Made by a program: the position numbers and the translations under genes
Shown here: positions 53,997-63,992 of the stretch, piece by piece
How positions within the stretch are numbered: the first letter of the stretch is position 1
How the letters are laid out: each line of letters begins with the position of its first letter
Notes under the pieces: generated by a model
Told to the model about the DNA's origin: nothing
The model's input: the letters and a program-made list of their open reading frames with translations, nothing else
Database searches by the model: none
Assembly: GCF_018861735.1 (NCBI RefSeq)
Contig: NZ_JAHLEB010000009.1
Span: forward strand, 1-64,000
Origin: Clostridium lacusfryxellense
GTDB lineage: Bacteria > Bacillota > Clostridia > Clostridiales > Clostridiaceae
Reading direction: 5' to 3'
DNA length: 64,000 bases

Positions 53997-54009
53997 GAGT
54001 GTATAAGCA

Positions 54010-56190
54010 ATGCTTAAAAAATTGTTACATAAGATAGAAAATAATTGTAATATTGTAGATAAAGATCTCATAGTTAAAGCCTTTAATTTTTCTTATGCGG
54101 CGCATAAAGAGCAAAAGAGAGAATCAGGTGAACCTTATATTGTGCACCCAGTTGAAGTTGCTTGCATTCTAGCGGAAATGGGACTTGATACCAGCACAAT
54201 TATTGCAGGTCTTCTTCATGATGTAATTGAAGATACAGTATATACTTATGATGATGTATGCCGCGAATTTAATATAGAAGTAGCAGATTTAGTAGAAGGC
54301 GTAACTAAGCTTGGTCTTATAAAGTACAAAACTAAAGAAGAGGAACAAGCTGATAATGTACGCAAAATGCTTCTGGCTATGGCAAAGGATATTCGAGTTA
54401 TTCTTATTAAACTTGCAGATAGACTTCATAATATGCGTACGCTTAAATATATGCCTGTAGCAAAGCAAAAACAAAAGGCAAAAGAAACTTTGGATATCTA
54501 TGCCCCTCTAGCGCACAGACTTGGTATGTCTAAAATCAAATGGGAACTTGAGGACTTATCACTAAGATATTTAAACCCTAACGAATATTATAATTTAGTT
54601 AGAAAAATTGCTGAAAAAAGGGTTGAACGAGAAGAAAATATAAATAATATAATACTAGAATTAAAATTCAACTTAAATATGGTTGGAATAGAAGCTGATA
54701 TGGACGGAAGACCAAAACATTTCTACAGTATATACAGAAAAATGGTTACTAAAAATAAAACATTAGATCAAGTGTTTGATTTGACTGCAGTTAGAATTTT
54801 AGTAAATGATATTGGAAACTGTTATGCAGCTCTAGGTATAGTACATACGGTATATAAACCAATTCCAGGAAGATTTAAAGATTATATTGCAATGCCAAAA
54901 CCAAACATGTATCAGTCATTACATTCAACAGTAATTGGACCACACGGTAAACCTTTCGAAATCCAAATTAGAACATATGAGATGCATAAAACTGCGGAAT
55001 ATGGTATTGCAGCTCATTGGAAGTATAAAGAAGGAGTAGAAGGTGGCGAAGACGAAAATAGTGAGTCTAAATTTTCTTGGCTAAAAGATATTCTTGAATG
55101 GCAAGGAGAAACGTTTGATGCTGAAGAGTTCATGGAAGGTTTTAAAATTGATTTATTTTCAGATGAAGTTTTTGTATTTTCACCAAAAGGTGAAGTTATT
55201 AATTTACCTCTTGATGCAACGCCTATCGATTTCGCATATAGAATTCATACAGATATAGGGCATAGGTGCATGGGTGCAAAAGTAAATGGTAGAATGGTTC
55301 CACTTGAATATCATTTAAAAACCGGTGAAATTGTAGAAATCGTAACCTCACCAACAGCTAAAGGTCCTAATATTGATTGGCTTAATATTACAAAAAGTAA
55401 TCAAGCTAAAAGTAAAATTAAAGCTTGGTTTAAAAAAGCCAAAAGAGAAGAGAGCATAGAAAAAGGTAAAGAATTACTTGAAAGAGAATCTAAAAGACAA
55501 GAATATAACTTTGGAGTAATTGCTAAAGGTGAAGCAATAGAAAAAATATACAAAAAATATAATTTTAGAAATGTAGATGATTTATTTGCTTATGTTGGGG
55601 TTGGTGACATCATGCCTTCAACTGTAGTTAATAGACTAAAAGAAGTTTATGAAAATAAAAATAAAGAAAATATGACTGTTGAAGATATTGAAAATAAAAT
55701 AACCAAAAGCGTAGAAAAAGATGATAAAAAGAAAATGGATTACTCAGGACTTATAGTCAAAGGGGAAGGAAATCTTCTAGCACGTTTTGCTAAGTGTTGT
55801 AATCCTGTTCCGGGTGATGAAATAATAGGGTACATAACTAAAGGACGTGGAGTTTCGGTTCATAGGCGTGATTGTAAAAATGCGCAAGCATTAGTGAAAA
55901 ATGAAATAAATAAAATGATTGAAGTAAGTTGGGGAGCATCTGAGGGAAAAGGATATATCACTGAAATTCAAATAAAAGCAGATGATAGATATGGTTTATT
56001 GTCCAATATAATGGAGATAATAACACTTACAAAAACACATCTTTACTCAATAAATGCAAAAACTCTAAAAAATGGTGTTGCCTTAATTAATATAAAATTA
56101 AAGGTTGCTGGTATTGAAAGTTTAAAAGAATTAAAAAAGAAAATTGCTAAGTTGTCTGGAGTTATAGAAGTTTACAGAATAAAAAACTAA
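54010..56190 (+). CDS. relA: Bifunctional (p)ppGpp synthetase/hydrolase RelA/SpoT family
   Basis: 726 residues, full length. HD hydrolase ([37 protein letters not shown]), synthetase ([42 protein letters not shown]), TGS ([12 protein letters not shown]), conserved cysteine region ([12 protein letters not shown]) and C-terminal ACT. Both active sites look intact, so it makes and degrades the alarmone. AGGAG lies 10 bases before the ATG. It has its own promoter and a hairpin in the leader. A second synthetase-only protein is encoded at 36153. Confidence 0.97.
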   Translation: MLKKLLHKIENNCNIVDKDLIVKAFNFSYAAHKEQKRESGEPYIVHPVEVACILAEMGLDTSTIIAGLLHDVIEDTVYTYDDVCREFNIEVADLVEGVTKLGLIKYKTKEEEQADNVRKMLLAMAKDIRVILIKLADRLHNMRTLKYMPVAKQKQKAKETLDIYAPLAHRLGMSKIKWELEDLSLRYLNPNEYYNLVRKIAEKRVEREENINNIILELKFNLNMVGIEADMDGRPKHFYSIYRKMVTKNKTLDQVFDLTAVRILVNDIGNCYAALGIVHTVYKPIPGRFKDYIAMPKPNMYQSLHSTVIGPHGKPFEIQIRTYEMHKTAEYGIAAHWKYKEGVEGGEDENSESKFSWLKDILEWQGETFDAEEFMEGFKIDLFSDEVFVFSPKGEVINLPLDATPIDFAYRIHTDIGHRCMGAKVNGRMVPLEYHLKTGEIVEIVTSPTAKGPNIDWLNITKSNQAKSKIKAWFKKAKREESIEKGKELLERESKRQEYNFGVIAKGEAIEKIYKKYNFRNVDDLFAYVGVGDIMPSTVVNRLKEVYENKNKENMTVEDIENKITKSVEKDDKKKMDYSGLIVKGEGNLLARFAKCCNPVPGDEIIGYITKGRGVSVHRRDCKNAQALVKNEINKMIEVSWGASEGKGYITEIQIKADDRYGLLSNIMEIITLTKTHLYSINAKTLKNGVALINIKLKVAGIESLKELKKKIAKLSGVIEVYRIKN

Positions 56191-56228
56191 TAATATATTT
56201 TATTAGTTTAATAGTGAAAGGAATAACT

Positions 56229-56675
56229 ATGAGAGCAGTAGTTCAAAGAGTAAGATCATCAAAAGTTGAAGTGAATGGTATAATAGTTGGTCAAATAGGT
56301 TTTGGATTAAATGTTTTACTTGGAATATGTGAGGGCGACACGGAAGATGATTTAAAGTTTTTAAAAGATAAGATATTAAACCTTAGAATTTTTGACGAAG
56401 ATGGAAAAATGAATTTGTCTTTATTAGATGTTAAGGGCGAACTCCTTGTAGTTTCGCAATTTACATTGTACGGGGATTGTAGAAAAGGCAGAAGACCAAA
56501 TTTTATGAAAGCACTTAGTGGGCAGCAATCTGAAAAGCTATATCTAGAATTTGTTAAACAATGTAGTGATTTGCTTGGCGATGTTAAAACGGGAATTTTT
56601 GGAGAGGATATGCAGGTTTATATACAAAATGATGGACCTGTGACCTTGCTTTTAGACAGTAAGAAGGACTTCTAG
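56229..56675 (+). CDS. dtd: D-aminoacyl-tRNA deacylase
   Basis: 148 residues, usual length. It removes D-amino acids wrongly attached to t[20 protein letters not shown] at the start, [21 protein letters not shown] (SQFTL motif, read in parts) and the C-terminal [10 protein letters not shown] (GPVT motif) are the defining sites. The frame opens at GTG 56214, but AAAGGA there is the SD for ATG 56229. Follows relA as in most Firmicutes; the next gene starts 10 bases later. Confidence 0.95.
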   Translation: MRAVVQRVRSSKVEVNGIIVGQIGFGLNVLLGICEGDTEDDLKFLKDKILNLRIFDEDGKMNLSLLDVKGELLVVSQFTLYGDCRKGRRPNFMKALSGQQSEKLYLEFVKQCSDLLGDVKTGIFGEDMQVYIQNDGPVTLLLDSKKDF

Positions 56676-56685
56676 GAGGGATACA

Positions 56686-57288
56686 ATGGAAATCAAAAAA
56701 ATTATTGCAGGTATATATGGAGCAAATTGCTATATAATAATGGATAAAAAAACCAACGAAGCTGTGGTACTAGACCCTGGCGGTGATGTACAGGATATTG
56801 TTGATGTTATAGACAATATGGGCGCAAAGGTTAAGTATATACTATTGACACATGGTCATGTTGACCATACATCAGGAGTTGCTGAACTTAAAGCAATCAC
56901 AAATGCCATTGTATGTATAAGTTCTAAAGATGATGATTTGATAAACGCTGGAGAGTATTTATTTGGTCCACTTATTAAAGGTGGTGCAGATAAATTACTT
57001 AGAGATGGGGATATAATAAAAGTTTCAAATTTAGAGTTTACTTGCATAGATACACCGGGTCATACTCCTGGTGGAATGAGCTTTTTAATAGAAAATCATG
57101 CTTTCACAGGTGATACTTTATTTGCGGGTTCAATTGGAAGAACAGATTTTGCAGGAGGAGATTTTAATACTATAATTAGTAGTATTAAATCAAAACTTTT
57201 ATGTTTAGATGGAGATACAATTGTATATCCTGGTCATGGACCTTATAGTACAATAAATAATGAAAAATTAAACAATCCTTTTTTATAG
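56686..57288 (+). CDS. Metallo-beta-lactamase-fold hydrolase (glyoxalase II-like)
   Basis: 200 residues. The metal site is complete: THGHVDHTSG (HxHxDH), DTPGHTPGG (third histidine), TGDTLFAGSIGRTD (aspartate) and YPGHGPYST. Size and motifs match the small hydroxyacylglutathione-hydrolase-like group; clostridia lack ordinary glutathione, so the real thioester substrate is unknown. TAGGAGGG SD, 10 bases after dtd. A terminator follows at 57304. Confidence 0.9.
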   Translation: MEIKKIIAGIYGANCYIIMDKKTNEAVVLDPGGDVQDIVDVIDNMGAKVKYILLTHGHVDHTSGVAELKAITNAIVCISSKDDDLINAGEYLFGPLIKGGADKLLRDGDIIKVSNLEFTCIDTPGHTPGGMSFLIENHAFTGDTLFAGSIGRTDFAGGDFNTIISSIKSKLLCLDGDTIVYPGHGPYSTINNEKLNNPFL

Positions 57289-57303
57289 GATTAAAATCGA
57301 GGG

Positions 57304-57325
57304 AAAATGCATTAAGCATTTTTTA
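57304..57325 (+). terminator. Terminator after the hydrolase gene
   Basis: AAAATGC (57304-57310) and GCATTTT (57316-57322), loop 5 nt, T-run. Confidence 0.7.
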
Positions 57326-57352
57326 TACGATATAGTTTACTAAGGAGTTAAT

Positions 57353-58780
57353 ATGATTAAAGTAAAATTAAACACAAAAGAATTTAATTATGATGTATTT
57401 CAAATTATAAATTTATTTTTTTTCTTTCCTGATATTAAATTTGTTGAAGAAAATTATGATTTTAACATTATCGTAAAGGAAGATATAATAGAAATTCAAA
57501 ATGAATCAGAAAAATTTGAATACACTATTAATAAATCTTACAAAAATAAGGATGAAATTAAAAAAGCTGTATTTTTATTTTTTTCAAAAAATACAACTTT
57601 GGAACTTCCATGGGGTACATTAATAGGGATTAGGCCATCTAAGAAGGCTCTTGAACTTTTAAAAGCGCAAGTTTCGGAGGAAGATATAGTAACATACTTT
57701 AAAGATAAACATGTTATGAGAGAAGATAAGGCAAGACTTTGTATTGATGTTGCAAAGTTTGAAAGAAATATAGTTAATAATGAAAAAGATAATATAAGTA
57801 TTTATATTGATATGCCGTTTTGTCCTACTCGTTGCATATATTGTTCTTTTACATCTAATCCAATTGGAAGTTGCAAAAATGTAATAGTTCCCTATCTTGA
57901 AGCATTATCTCACGAAATAAAAAGCATTAGTAATTACATAAAGAAAAAGAAACTAAATGTTGAATGTGTGTATTTTGGAGGGGGAACCCCAACGTCTGTT
58001 AATGATGATCAATTTGAGTGGATAATGAAGTGTGTTTATGAGGAGTTTATTCAAAACAGTAATGTGAAAGAATTTACTGTAGAGTGTGGAAGACCTGACA
58101 GTATTACGCGTCAAAAGTTAATTACTATGAAAAACTATGGAGTTCATAGAATAAGCATAAATCCGCAAACTATGAATGATGATACTCTGGATTTAATTGG
58201 AAGAAATCATAACGCTAAAGATGTTTATGAAAAATTTGAAATGGCTAGGGAATTAGGTTTTGATAATATAAATATGGACTTAATAGTAGGACTACCGGGT
58301 GAAAAAATCACTCATATAATAAATACTTGCGATAAAATATTTGGAATTAAACCTGACAGTGTTACAATTCATGGTATGTCAATAAAAAGAGCGTCAAGGC
58401 TCCATGAGAATATGCTTAATAATTATAGATTTGAAATACCAGCTCAATATGAACTAAACAAAATGTATGAGCTTACTGTAGAGTTATCTAAAAAACTTGA
58501 TATGAAACCATATTATATGTATAAGCAGAAAAATATGGTTGGTAATATGGAGAATGTTGGGTATGCAATCCCTGGTAAAGAGGGGATATATAATATTCAA
58601 ATGATTGAAGAAAAGCAAACTGTAATTGCGCTTGGTGCAGATGCAGTCTCTAAAGTCGTTTTTCTCGAGGAAAATAGGCATGAAAGATTTGCAAATGTCA
58701 AAGATGTTCGCGAGTATATAAAAAGAGTAGATGAAATGATTGAAAAGAAAATTATTTTGCTCGAAACATTATATAGTTAA
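57353..58780 (+). CDS. hemZ: Coproporphyrinogen dehydrogenase HemZ (radical SAM)
   Basis: 475 residues. An N-terminal domain of ~155 residues with ELPWGTLIGIRPSKKALELL is specific to HemZ. The radical SAM motif CPTRCIYCSF (cysteines near 160) follows, then YFGGGTPTSV and MDLIVGLPGE. It is related to the oxygen-independent HemN group; HemZ proteins are common in Firmicutes of this locus, sometimes without a full heme pathway. SD AAGGAG. Same strand as aspS, 55 bases later. Confidence 0.9.
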   Translation: MIKVKLNTKEFNYDVFQIINLFFFFPDIKFVEENYDFNIIVKEDIIEIQNESEKFEYTINKSYKNKDEIKKAVFLFFSKNTTLELPWGTLIGIRPSKKALELLKAQVSEEDIVTYFKDKHVMREDKARLCIDVAKFERNIVNNEKDNISIYIDMPFCPTRCIYCSFTSNPIGSCKNVIVPYLEALSHEIKSISNYIKKKKLNVECVYFGGGTPTSVNDDQFEWIMKCVYEEFIQNSNVKEFTVECGRPDSITRQKLITMKNYGVHRISINPQTMNDDTLDLIGRNHNAKDVYEKFEMARELGFDNINMDLIVGLPGEKITHIINTCDKIFGIKPDSVTIHGMSIKRASRLHENMLNNYRFEIPAQYELNKMYELTVELSKKLDMKPYYMYKQKNMVGNMENVGYAIPGKEGIYNIQMIEEKQTVIALGADAVSKVVFLEENRHERFANVKDVREYIKRVDEMIEKKIILLETLYS

Positions 58781-58835
58781 ATAGATATAATTAAGTATTA
58801 AGGCAATAACCTTAAAAGGAAAGGAAGGATAAAAA

Positions 58836-60617
58836 ATGGCAGAAGCATTAGATGGTTTAAAAAGAACCAATATGTGTGGTGACCTTAGGGAATCACATAT
58901 ATCAAATATAGTAACAGTAATGGGGTGGGTTCAAAGGAAAAGAAATCTAGGTGGACTCGTTTTTATAGATTTAAGAGATAGAACAGGACTACTACAATTA
59001 GTATTTGGAGAAGAAATAAACAAAGAAGCTTTTGCAAAGGCAGATTTAGTTAAGCCTGAGTATTGCATTGCTGTAACTGGTGAACTTATTAAAAGACAAT
59101 CTCCAAATGAAAATATGCCAACAGGGCTTGTAGAAGTTAAAGGTGAAAACATAAAGATTTTATCTGAATCTGAAACACCACCTATTTATATAAAAGAAGG
59201 ATTAGATGCATCAGAGAATATACGTTTAAAATATAGATATCTGGACTTAAGAAGACCTGATATGCAAAAAATATTTATGATACGTCATAAGGCGTCTAAA
59301 ATAGTAAGAAATTTTCTAGATGATAATGGATTTATTGATATAGAAACACCTATGCTAACCAAAAGTACACCAGAGGGTGCTCGAGATTATTTAGTTCCAA
59401 GTAGAAATTATCCAGGTATGTTTTATGCGCTTCCACAATCACCACAATTGTTTAAGCAATTATTAATGGTATCTGGATATGATAAATATTATCAAATAGC
59501 AAGATGTTTTAGAGATGAAGATTTAAGAGCAAATAGGCAACCAGAATTTACTCAGATAGATATAGAAATGTCATTTGTTGAAGAAGACGATGTTATTGCA
59601 ATAAATGAAGCTTTGATTAAAAAGTTATTTAAAGAAGTTGTAAATGAAGATGTTAAACTTCCTATAAAAAGAATTACCTATAAAGAGGCTATGGATAAAT
59701 ACGGGTCAGATAAGCCAGATTTAAGATTTGGTATGGAGATAAATGATATTACAAATGAAGTATCTCATAGCGAATTTGTAGTATTTAAACCCGCCATTGA
59801 TAATGGCGGGTCAGTAAGAGCAATTAAGGTTGATAATGCAGCAGATATGGGCAGAAAGAAATTAGACAAATTAGGTGAATTTGTTAAGACTTACAGAGCA
59901 AAAGGACTTGCTTGGATTGCTTGTAAAGAAGATGGAATTAAATCTCCTATATCTAAGTTTTTTAATGAGGATGAAATACAAGCAATACTAAACAAGGTAG
60001 GAGCAAAAACAGGAGATTTGGTACTTATTGTAGCAGACAAAGATAGCGTTGTATTACAGTCTTTAGGCGCGTTAAGATTGCAAGTTGCTAAAGAACTTGA
60101 GATATTAAGTGGTAGCAAGGATTTTAACTTTGTATGGGTTACACAGTTCCCATTACTAGATTACAGCGAAGAGGAAAATAGATATGTTGCAGCACATCAT
60201 CCTTTTACAATGCCAATGGATGAGGATCTAAAGTATCTTGAATCAGATCCAGGTAGAGTTCGTGCTAAAGCTTATGACATAGTGTTAAACGGAGAAGAAT
60301 TAGGTGGAGGAAGTATAAGAATCCATAATTCTGAGCTTCAGGAAACAATGTTTAAAGTATTAGGGTTTACTAGGGAAAAAGCATGGGAAAGATTTGGATT
60401 TTTACTTGAAGCATTCAAATATGGACCACCACCTCACGGTGGACTTGCATTTGGGCTAGATAGAATAGTAATGTTTTTAGCTAGCACTGAAAACATTAAA
60501 GACGTAATTGCCTTCCCTAAGAATCAAAATGCTTACTGCCCTATGAGTGAAGCTCCAAATATGGTTGATGACAAACAACTTCGTGAACTTGGCATTATTA
60601 AAGCTGAAAAGAAGTAG
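58836..60617 (+). CDS. aspS: Aspartyl-tRNA synthetase, bacterial type
   Basis: 593 residues, class II synthetase. N-terminal OB anticodon domain (GWVQRKRNLGGLVFIDLRD), motif 2 (ARCFRDEDLRANRQPEFTQ), a bacterial GAD insertion (about residues 290-410), and motif 3 (GLAFGLDRIVM). No hisS precedes it here; hisS commonly pairs with aspS in Firmicutes. AAGGAAGG SD. A small TTAAGG/CCTTAA hairpin (58798-58815) lies in front; no T-box is seen. Confidence 0.97.
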   Translation: MAEALDGLKRTNMCGDLRESHISNIVTVMGWVQRKRNLGGLVFIDLRDRTGLLQLVFGEEINKEAFAKADLVKPEYCIAVTGELIKRQSPNENMPTGLVEVKGENIKILSESETPPIYIKEGLDASENIRLKYRYLDLRRPDMQKIFMIRHKASKIVRNFLDDNGFIDIETPMLTKSTPEGARDYLVPSRNYPGMFYALPQSPQLFKQLLMVSGYDKYYQIARCFRDEDLRANRQPEFTQIDIEMSFVEEDDVIAINEALIKKLFKEVVNEDVKLPIKRITYKEAMDKYGSDKPDLRFGMEINDITNEVSHSEFVVFKPAIDNGGSVRAIKVDNAADMGRKKLDKLGEFVKTYRAKGLAWIACKEDGIKSPISKFFNEDEIQAILNKVGAKTGDLVLIVADKDSVVLQSLGALRLQVAKELEILSGSKDFNFVWVTQFPLLDYSEEENRYVAAHHPFTMPMDEDLKYLESDPGRVRAKAYDIVLNGEELGGGSIRIHNSELQETMFKVLGFTREKAWERFGFLLEAFKYGPPPHGGLAFGLDRIVMFLASTENIKDVIAFPKNQNAYCPMSEAPNMVDDKQLRELGIIKAEKK

Positions 60618-60662
60618 AAATAGCTATCAATTCTCCACTATATTATATATGGGAGTGGTAAA

Positions 60663-60950
60663 ATGATAAATAAAGAAGATAAATCAATGAATGATGAATT
60701 ATCGAAAGATATACAAGTTAGGTTAAGAAAAATTGAAGGTCAGGTTAAGGGTATTGAAAAAATGGTTACAAGTGATGCTTGTTGCAAAAATATTTTGGTT
60801 CAGGTAGCTGCAGTGAGGGCTGCTATGACCAAAGTAGGAGGTTTAGTTTTAGAGAGATATACAAAAAACTGCCTTCTTAGTGATGATGATGTTGTTCAAG
60901 AAGAAAAAATTGATGAATTAGTTTCAACATTTCTTATGTTTTTAAAATAA
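60663..60950 (+). CDS. CsoR/DUF156-family metal- or sulfur-sensing regulator with an altered ligand
   Basis: 95 residues, all helical. RLRKIEGQVKGIEKMV is the family's DNA-binding helix region. The copper CsoR ligand set is Cys-His-Cys. Here the positions are Cys41, Tyr66 and Cys70 (VLERYTKNC): the histidine is a tyrosine. Loss of the histidine is expected to remove Cu(I) sensing; CstR-type sulfur sensors keep the two cysteines without it. A second cysteine (Cys40) sits beside Cys41. GGGAGTGG SD. No transporter follows to name the target. Confidence 0.87.
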   Translation: MINKEDKSMNDELSKDIQVRLRKIEGQVKGIEKMVTSDACCKNILVQVAAVRAAMTKVGGLVLERYTKNCLLSDDDVVQEEKIDELVSTFLMFLK

Positions 60951-60962
60951 ATTTATATAAAT

Positions 60963-61018
60963 AAAAAAGATAAAGAAGTAAAATTTGATTTCAAATTTTA
61001 CTTCTTTATCTTTTTTAA
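60963..61018. terminator. Bidirectional terminator between the CsoR-like gene and the exporter genes
   Basis: 26-bp perfect arms 60963-60988 and 60991-61016, very short loop, A-run and T-run at the ends. It overlaps the last codons of the minus-strand gene. Confidence 0.9.
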
Positions 61019-61423
61019 TATTGAACTTATCGAAGATACAAAAATTATTCCAATAGCTATTGCGCCTGCACTAAAAAGCGTTACAATAATTTTTGACAGG
61101 GCAACTTCGAAATTACCCTTTACCGCCTCAAGGGTAGCATAATACATTCCACCACCGGGAACAAGAGGTATAATTGCGCAAATTACGAACATGGTAACAG
61201 GGTTCTTATATACTCTTGCCATTATTTCTGAGTAAATACTCACAACCATTGAGGCAATGAACAAAGAAAATGAAATAGAGGGTTGTAAACCTGACACAAG
61301 TAGATAGGTAAACCAGCCGAGGCCTCCTCCAATTGATGCAATTATCAAGTTTTTACCACGAATATTAAATAATATTCCAAAACCAAGAGAACTTAAAAAA
61401 GCATAAAAAGAATTTATAATCAT
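60998..61423 (-). CDS. ThrE-type threonine/serine exporter, small subunit (DUF3815)
   Basis: 141 residues with about four membrane segments. IIPLVPGGGMYYATLEAVKG is the family's conserved block. It corresponds to the C-terminal half of the fused Corynebacterium ThrE. Its ATG overlaps the stop of the larger subunit gene by 4 bases (ATGA), so the two are translationally coupled and probably form one transporter. Confidence 0.85.
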   Translation of the reverse strand: MIINSFYAFLSSLGFGILFNIRGKNLIIASIGGGLGWFTYLLVSGLQPSISFSLFIASMVVSIYSEIMARVYKNPVTMFVICAIIPLVPGGGMYYATLEAVKGNFEVALSKIIVTLFSAGAIAIGIIFVSSISSILKKIKK

Positions 61424-62193
61424 ATGAGCTTACCCCCAAACAACAAAAACCAGATCTTAAAAATTATACTTGTCCCAGCAGCTATTGCAATGGCTATAAA
61501 TAAAGCTTCTATAGACCTAGAAATTCCTGAAACTAAATCACCTGCAATTGTATCCCTTATAGCATTTGTTATGGCAATGCCCGGTACAAGAAGCATAATA
61601 GACCCTATTATAATAGTATCCATATTCCCAACAAGACCTAGAGCTGTAGCTACAAGAGCAATGGACGCAGCTACAGCACCTCCAAGCATATATTTTAGAA
61701 AACTGTTAACATCTAATTTATCTAAAAACACGCTTAAACAATTGATTAAAGCACCAATTATAAAAGCTACAAAAAAGTCTTTATAGTTCCCACCAAAAAT
61801 CAGTGTGAAAAATCCTGCAGTACAAGCAGAAAAAAACGTTGTAGTATTTTGAGAATAAGGCGGTAAATTATTAATATAATTAATTTCTTTTCTTATTTCC
61901 GCAAATGATAAAGGGTTAGAAACAAGTTTTCTAGATAGATTGTTAATCATAGAAACCTTATTTAAATTAACTGTTCTAATGTGAACTCTTTTAATTAAAG
62001 AAACAGTTTGATTTTCATTATTAGTAATAGAAACCATAATGCCAGTAGGAGTTACAAAACTTTCAGTTAGGGGTATTCCATATGAAGTGCATATCATAGT
62101 TATTGTTTGTTCAACTCTATATGTTTCTCCACCATTTTCTAAAATGATTTTGCCAGCATCAGTAGCAATATGAATGATATCGTCAATTCGCAT
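61420..62193 (-). CDS. ThrE-type threonine/serine exporter, large subunit (DUF1212)
   Basis: 257 residues. A cytoplasmic N-terminus of ~115 residues contains the nucleophile-like region GKIILENGGETYRVEQTI, and five membrane segments follow. LLVPGIAITNAIRDTIAGDL is the conserved DUF1212 motif. The frame opens at 62220, but AAAGGAG (minus strand) sits 5-6 bases before ATG 62193, giving MRIDDIIHIA, the usual start. First gene of the exporter pair. Confidence 0.86.
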   Translation of the reverse strand: MRIDDIIHIATDAGKIILENGGETYRVEQTITMICTSYGIPLTESFVTPTGIMVSITNNENQTVSLIKRVHIRTVNLNKVSMINNLSRKLVSNPLSFAEIRKEINYINNLPPYSQNTTTFFSACTAGFFTLIFGGNYKDFFVAFIIGALINCLSVFLDKLDVNSFLKYMLGGAVAASIALVATALGLVGNMDTIIIGSIMLLVPGIAITNAIRDTIAGDLVSGISRSIEALFIAIAIAAGTSIIFKIWFLLFGGKLI

Positions 62194-62653
62194 ATAATCT
62201 CCTTTCATCATAAAAATCATCTTTGACTTTTAGGCTAATATAAGGTCTAAATTGTAGATTTAACATAGTATAAATAATAAAATTTCTACATCATTATATA
62301 CCATAAAAGCAATAAATCATTGCTAGTTGGAAAATTAATTTAATTATTTTTTAAAAGCTTTAATAATATTTCATGAATATATAATGTATAAATTATAATT
62401 ATGATATTACTAGTATTATACTCCCTCAATAATCATAATTTATAAAGAATTCAAAACATTTAGTAAAATAATCATCTTTTGGGTTGATAAATATGCAATT
62501 AAATTTTATAATATAATTATAATAATATATTTATTTTCTAAAGTTATATTTTTATCGATTTTAAAATTTATTATTAAGTCACCAAAGGTAGGGATTAGAG
62601 TTGACACCCTCTGGTGATAATTAATCTAAAAGATGAGAGGAAGGCATAATACT
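62194..62653. other. Intergenic stretch before glyA with a folded leader
   Basis: The first 380 bases are AT-rich with no gene or clear promoter. Close to glyA, TCACC (62579-62583) pairs with GGTGA (62613-62617) and AGGG (62590-62593) with CCCT (62607-62610). TTAGA (62595-62599) and TCTAA (62624-62628) can form an alternative stem. It is not a class I can name. Confidence 0.4.
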
Positions 62654-63892
62654 ATGGAATATTTAAAAAACAGTGATTCAAAGATTTATCAAATTATTGA
62701 AGAGGAGAATACAAGACAAGAGGATCATATAGAACTGATTGCATCTGAAAACTTTGTAAGCAAAGCAGTACTTGAAGCAAATGGATCTATATTAACTAAT
62801 AAATATGCAGAAGGTTATCCAGGAAAAAGATATTATGGAGGTTGTGAAGTAGTTGATAAAATAGAAAACTTAGCTCGTGAGAGAGTGATAAAGATTTTTG
62901 GTGCAGAGCATGCTAATGTACAACCTCACTCAGGATCACAAGCTAATATGGCAGTATATTTCACTGTTCTAAAACCAGGTGATACAGTTCTAGGAATGAA
63001 TCTCAATCATGGCGGACATTTAACTCACGGAAGTCCAGTAAATTTTTCTGGCATGTTATATAATTTCATACCCTATGGTGTTGATAGTCTTACAGAGACA
63101 CTAGATTATGAAAATGTAAGAGAACTTGCAAAATTACATAACCCTAAAATGATAGTTATCGGTGCAAGTGCATATCCAAGAGCTATAAATTTTAAGCTTT
63201 TTAAAGAAATATGTGATGAAGTGGGCGCTTATATGTTTGTGGATATGGCACATATTGCAGGACTTGTTGCAACAGGAGCACATGAGTCTCCAGTTCCATA
63301 TGCAGATTTTGTGACTACTACTACTCATAAAACTCTAAGAGGACCTAGAGGTGGAGTGATTTTATGTAAAGAAAAATATGCAAAACAAATAGATAAGTCT
63401 ATTTTTCCAGGTATGCAGGGTGGACCATTGATGCATACAATCGCTGCGAAAGCTGTTTGTTTTGGAGAAGCTCTTAAACCGGAGTTTAAAGTTTATATTG
63501 AACAAGTAGTTAAAAATGCAAAGGTACTTGGAGAAGAACTTCAAAAATATGGTTTTAAATTAGTATCTGGTGGTACAGATAATCATCTTTTACTTATAGA
63601 ACTTACTAATAAAAATATTACAGGTAAAGAAGCTGAAAAGTTATTAGACATAGTAGGGATTACTGTGAACAAAAACACTGTACCAAATGAAACTTTAAGT
63701 CCATTTGTTACAAGTGGAATAAGAATTGGAACTCCTGCCGTTACAACTAGAGGATTCAAAGAAGAAGAGATGAAAGTTATAGCTGCACTTATAAATGAAA
63801 CTATAGATAATAGAGAAGGTAATTTAGAACCTATAAGAGAAAATGTAGTTCAATTGTGTAGCAAATTTCCATTATACCAAGATACTATATAA
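62654..63892 (+). CDS. glyA: Serine hydroxymethyltransferase
   Basis: 412 residues, PLP enzyme of one-carbon metabolism (serine plus tetrahydrofolate to glycine plus methylene-THF). [10 protein letters not shown] near the start, [25 protein letters not shown] and the PLP-lysine motif [14 protein letters not shown] are intact. The frame opens at ATG 62633, but GAGAGGAAGG there is the SD for ATG 62654. The leader may fold (see the upstream entry). Confidence 0.97.
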   Translation: MEYLKNSDSKIYQIIEEENTRQEDHIELIASENFVSKAVLEANGSILTNKYAEGYPGKRYYGGCEVVDKIENLARERVIKIFGAEHANVQPHSGSQANMAVYFTVLKPGDTVLGMNLNHGGHLTHGSPVNFSGMLYNFIPYGVDSLTETLDYENVRELAKLHNPKMIVIGASAYPRAINFKLFKEICDEVGAYMFVDMAHIAGLVATGAHESPVPYADFVTTTTHKTLRGPRGGVILCKEKYAKQIDKSIFPGMQGGPLMHTIAAKAVCFGEALKPEFKVYIEQVVKNAKVLGEELQKYGFKLVSGGTDNHLLLIELTNKNITGKEAEKLLDIVGITVNKNTVPNETLSPFVTSGIRIGTPAVTTRGFKEEEMKVIAALINETIDNREGNLEPIRENVVQLCSKFPLYQDTI

Positions 63893-63947
63893 TACCTATA
63901 TAACATAGATAATCATAAAACATTAATAAATTACTGTTATGCAATAT

Positions 63948-63981
63948 TTCTTATATATATGGGCACATTATTATATAAGAA
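63948..63981 (+). repeat. Inverted repeat between glyA and the next gene
   Basis: TTCTTATATA (63948-63957) and TATATAAGAA (63972-63981), 14-nt loop. It may end glyA, but no T-run follows and it runs up to the next SD. Confidence 0.4.
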
Positions 63982-63992
63982 GAGGTGATTTT

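Noticed and set aside
58780-58835. T-box leader before aspS
   Set aside because: The gap is only 55 bases and lacks T-box sequence; only a small hairpin is present.
61424-61786. Plus-strand ORF opposite the ThrE large-subunit gene
   Set aside because: The minus-strand frame has the conserved family motif, SD and coupling to its partner; this frame is a shadow.
62579-62630. Known THF or glycine riboswitch before glyA
   Set aside because: The conserved core sequences of both classes are absent; kept only as an unassigned leader.
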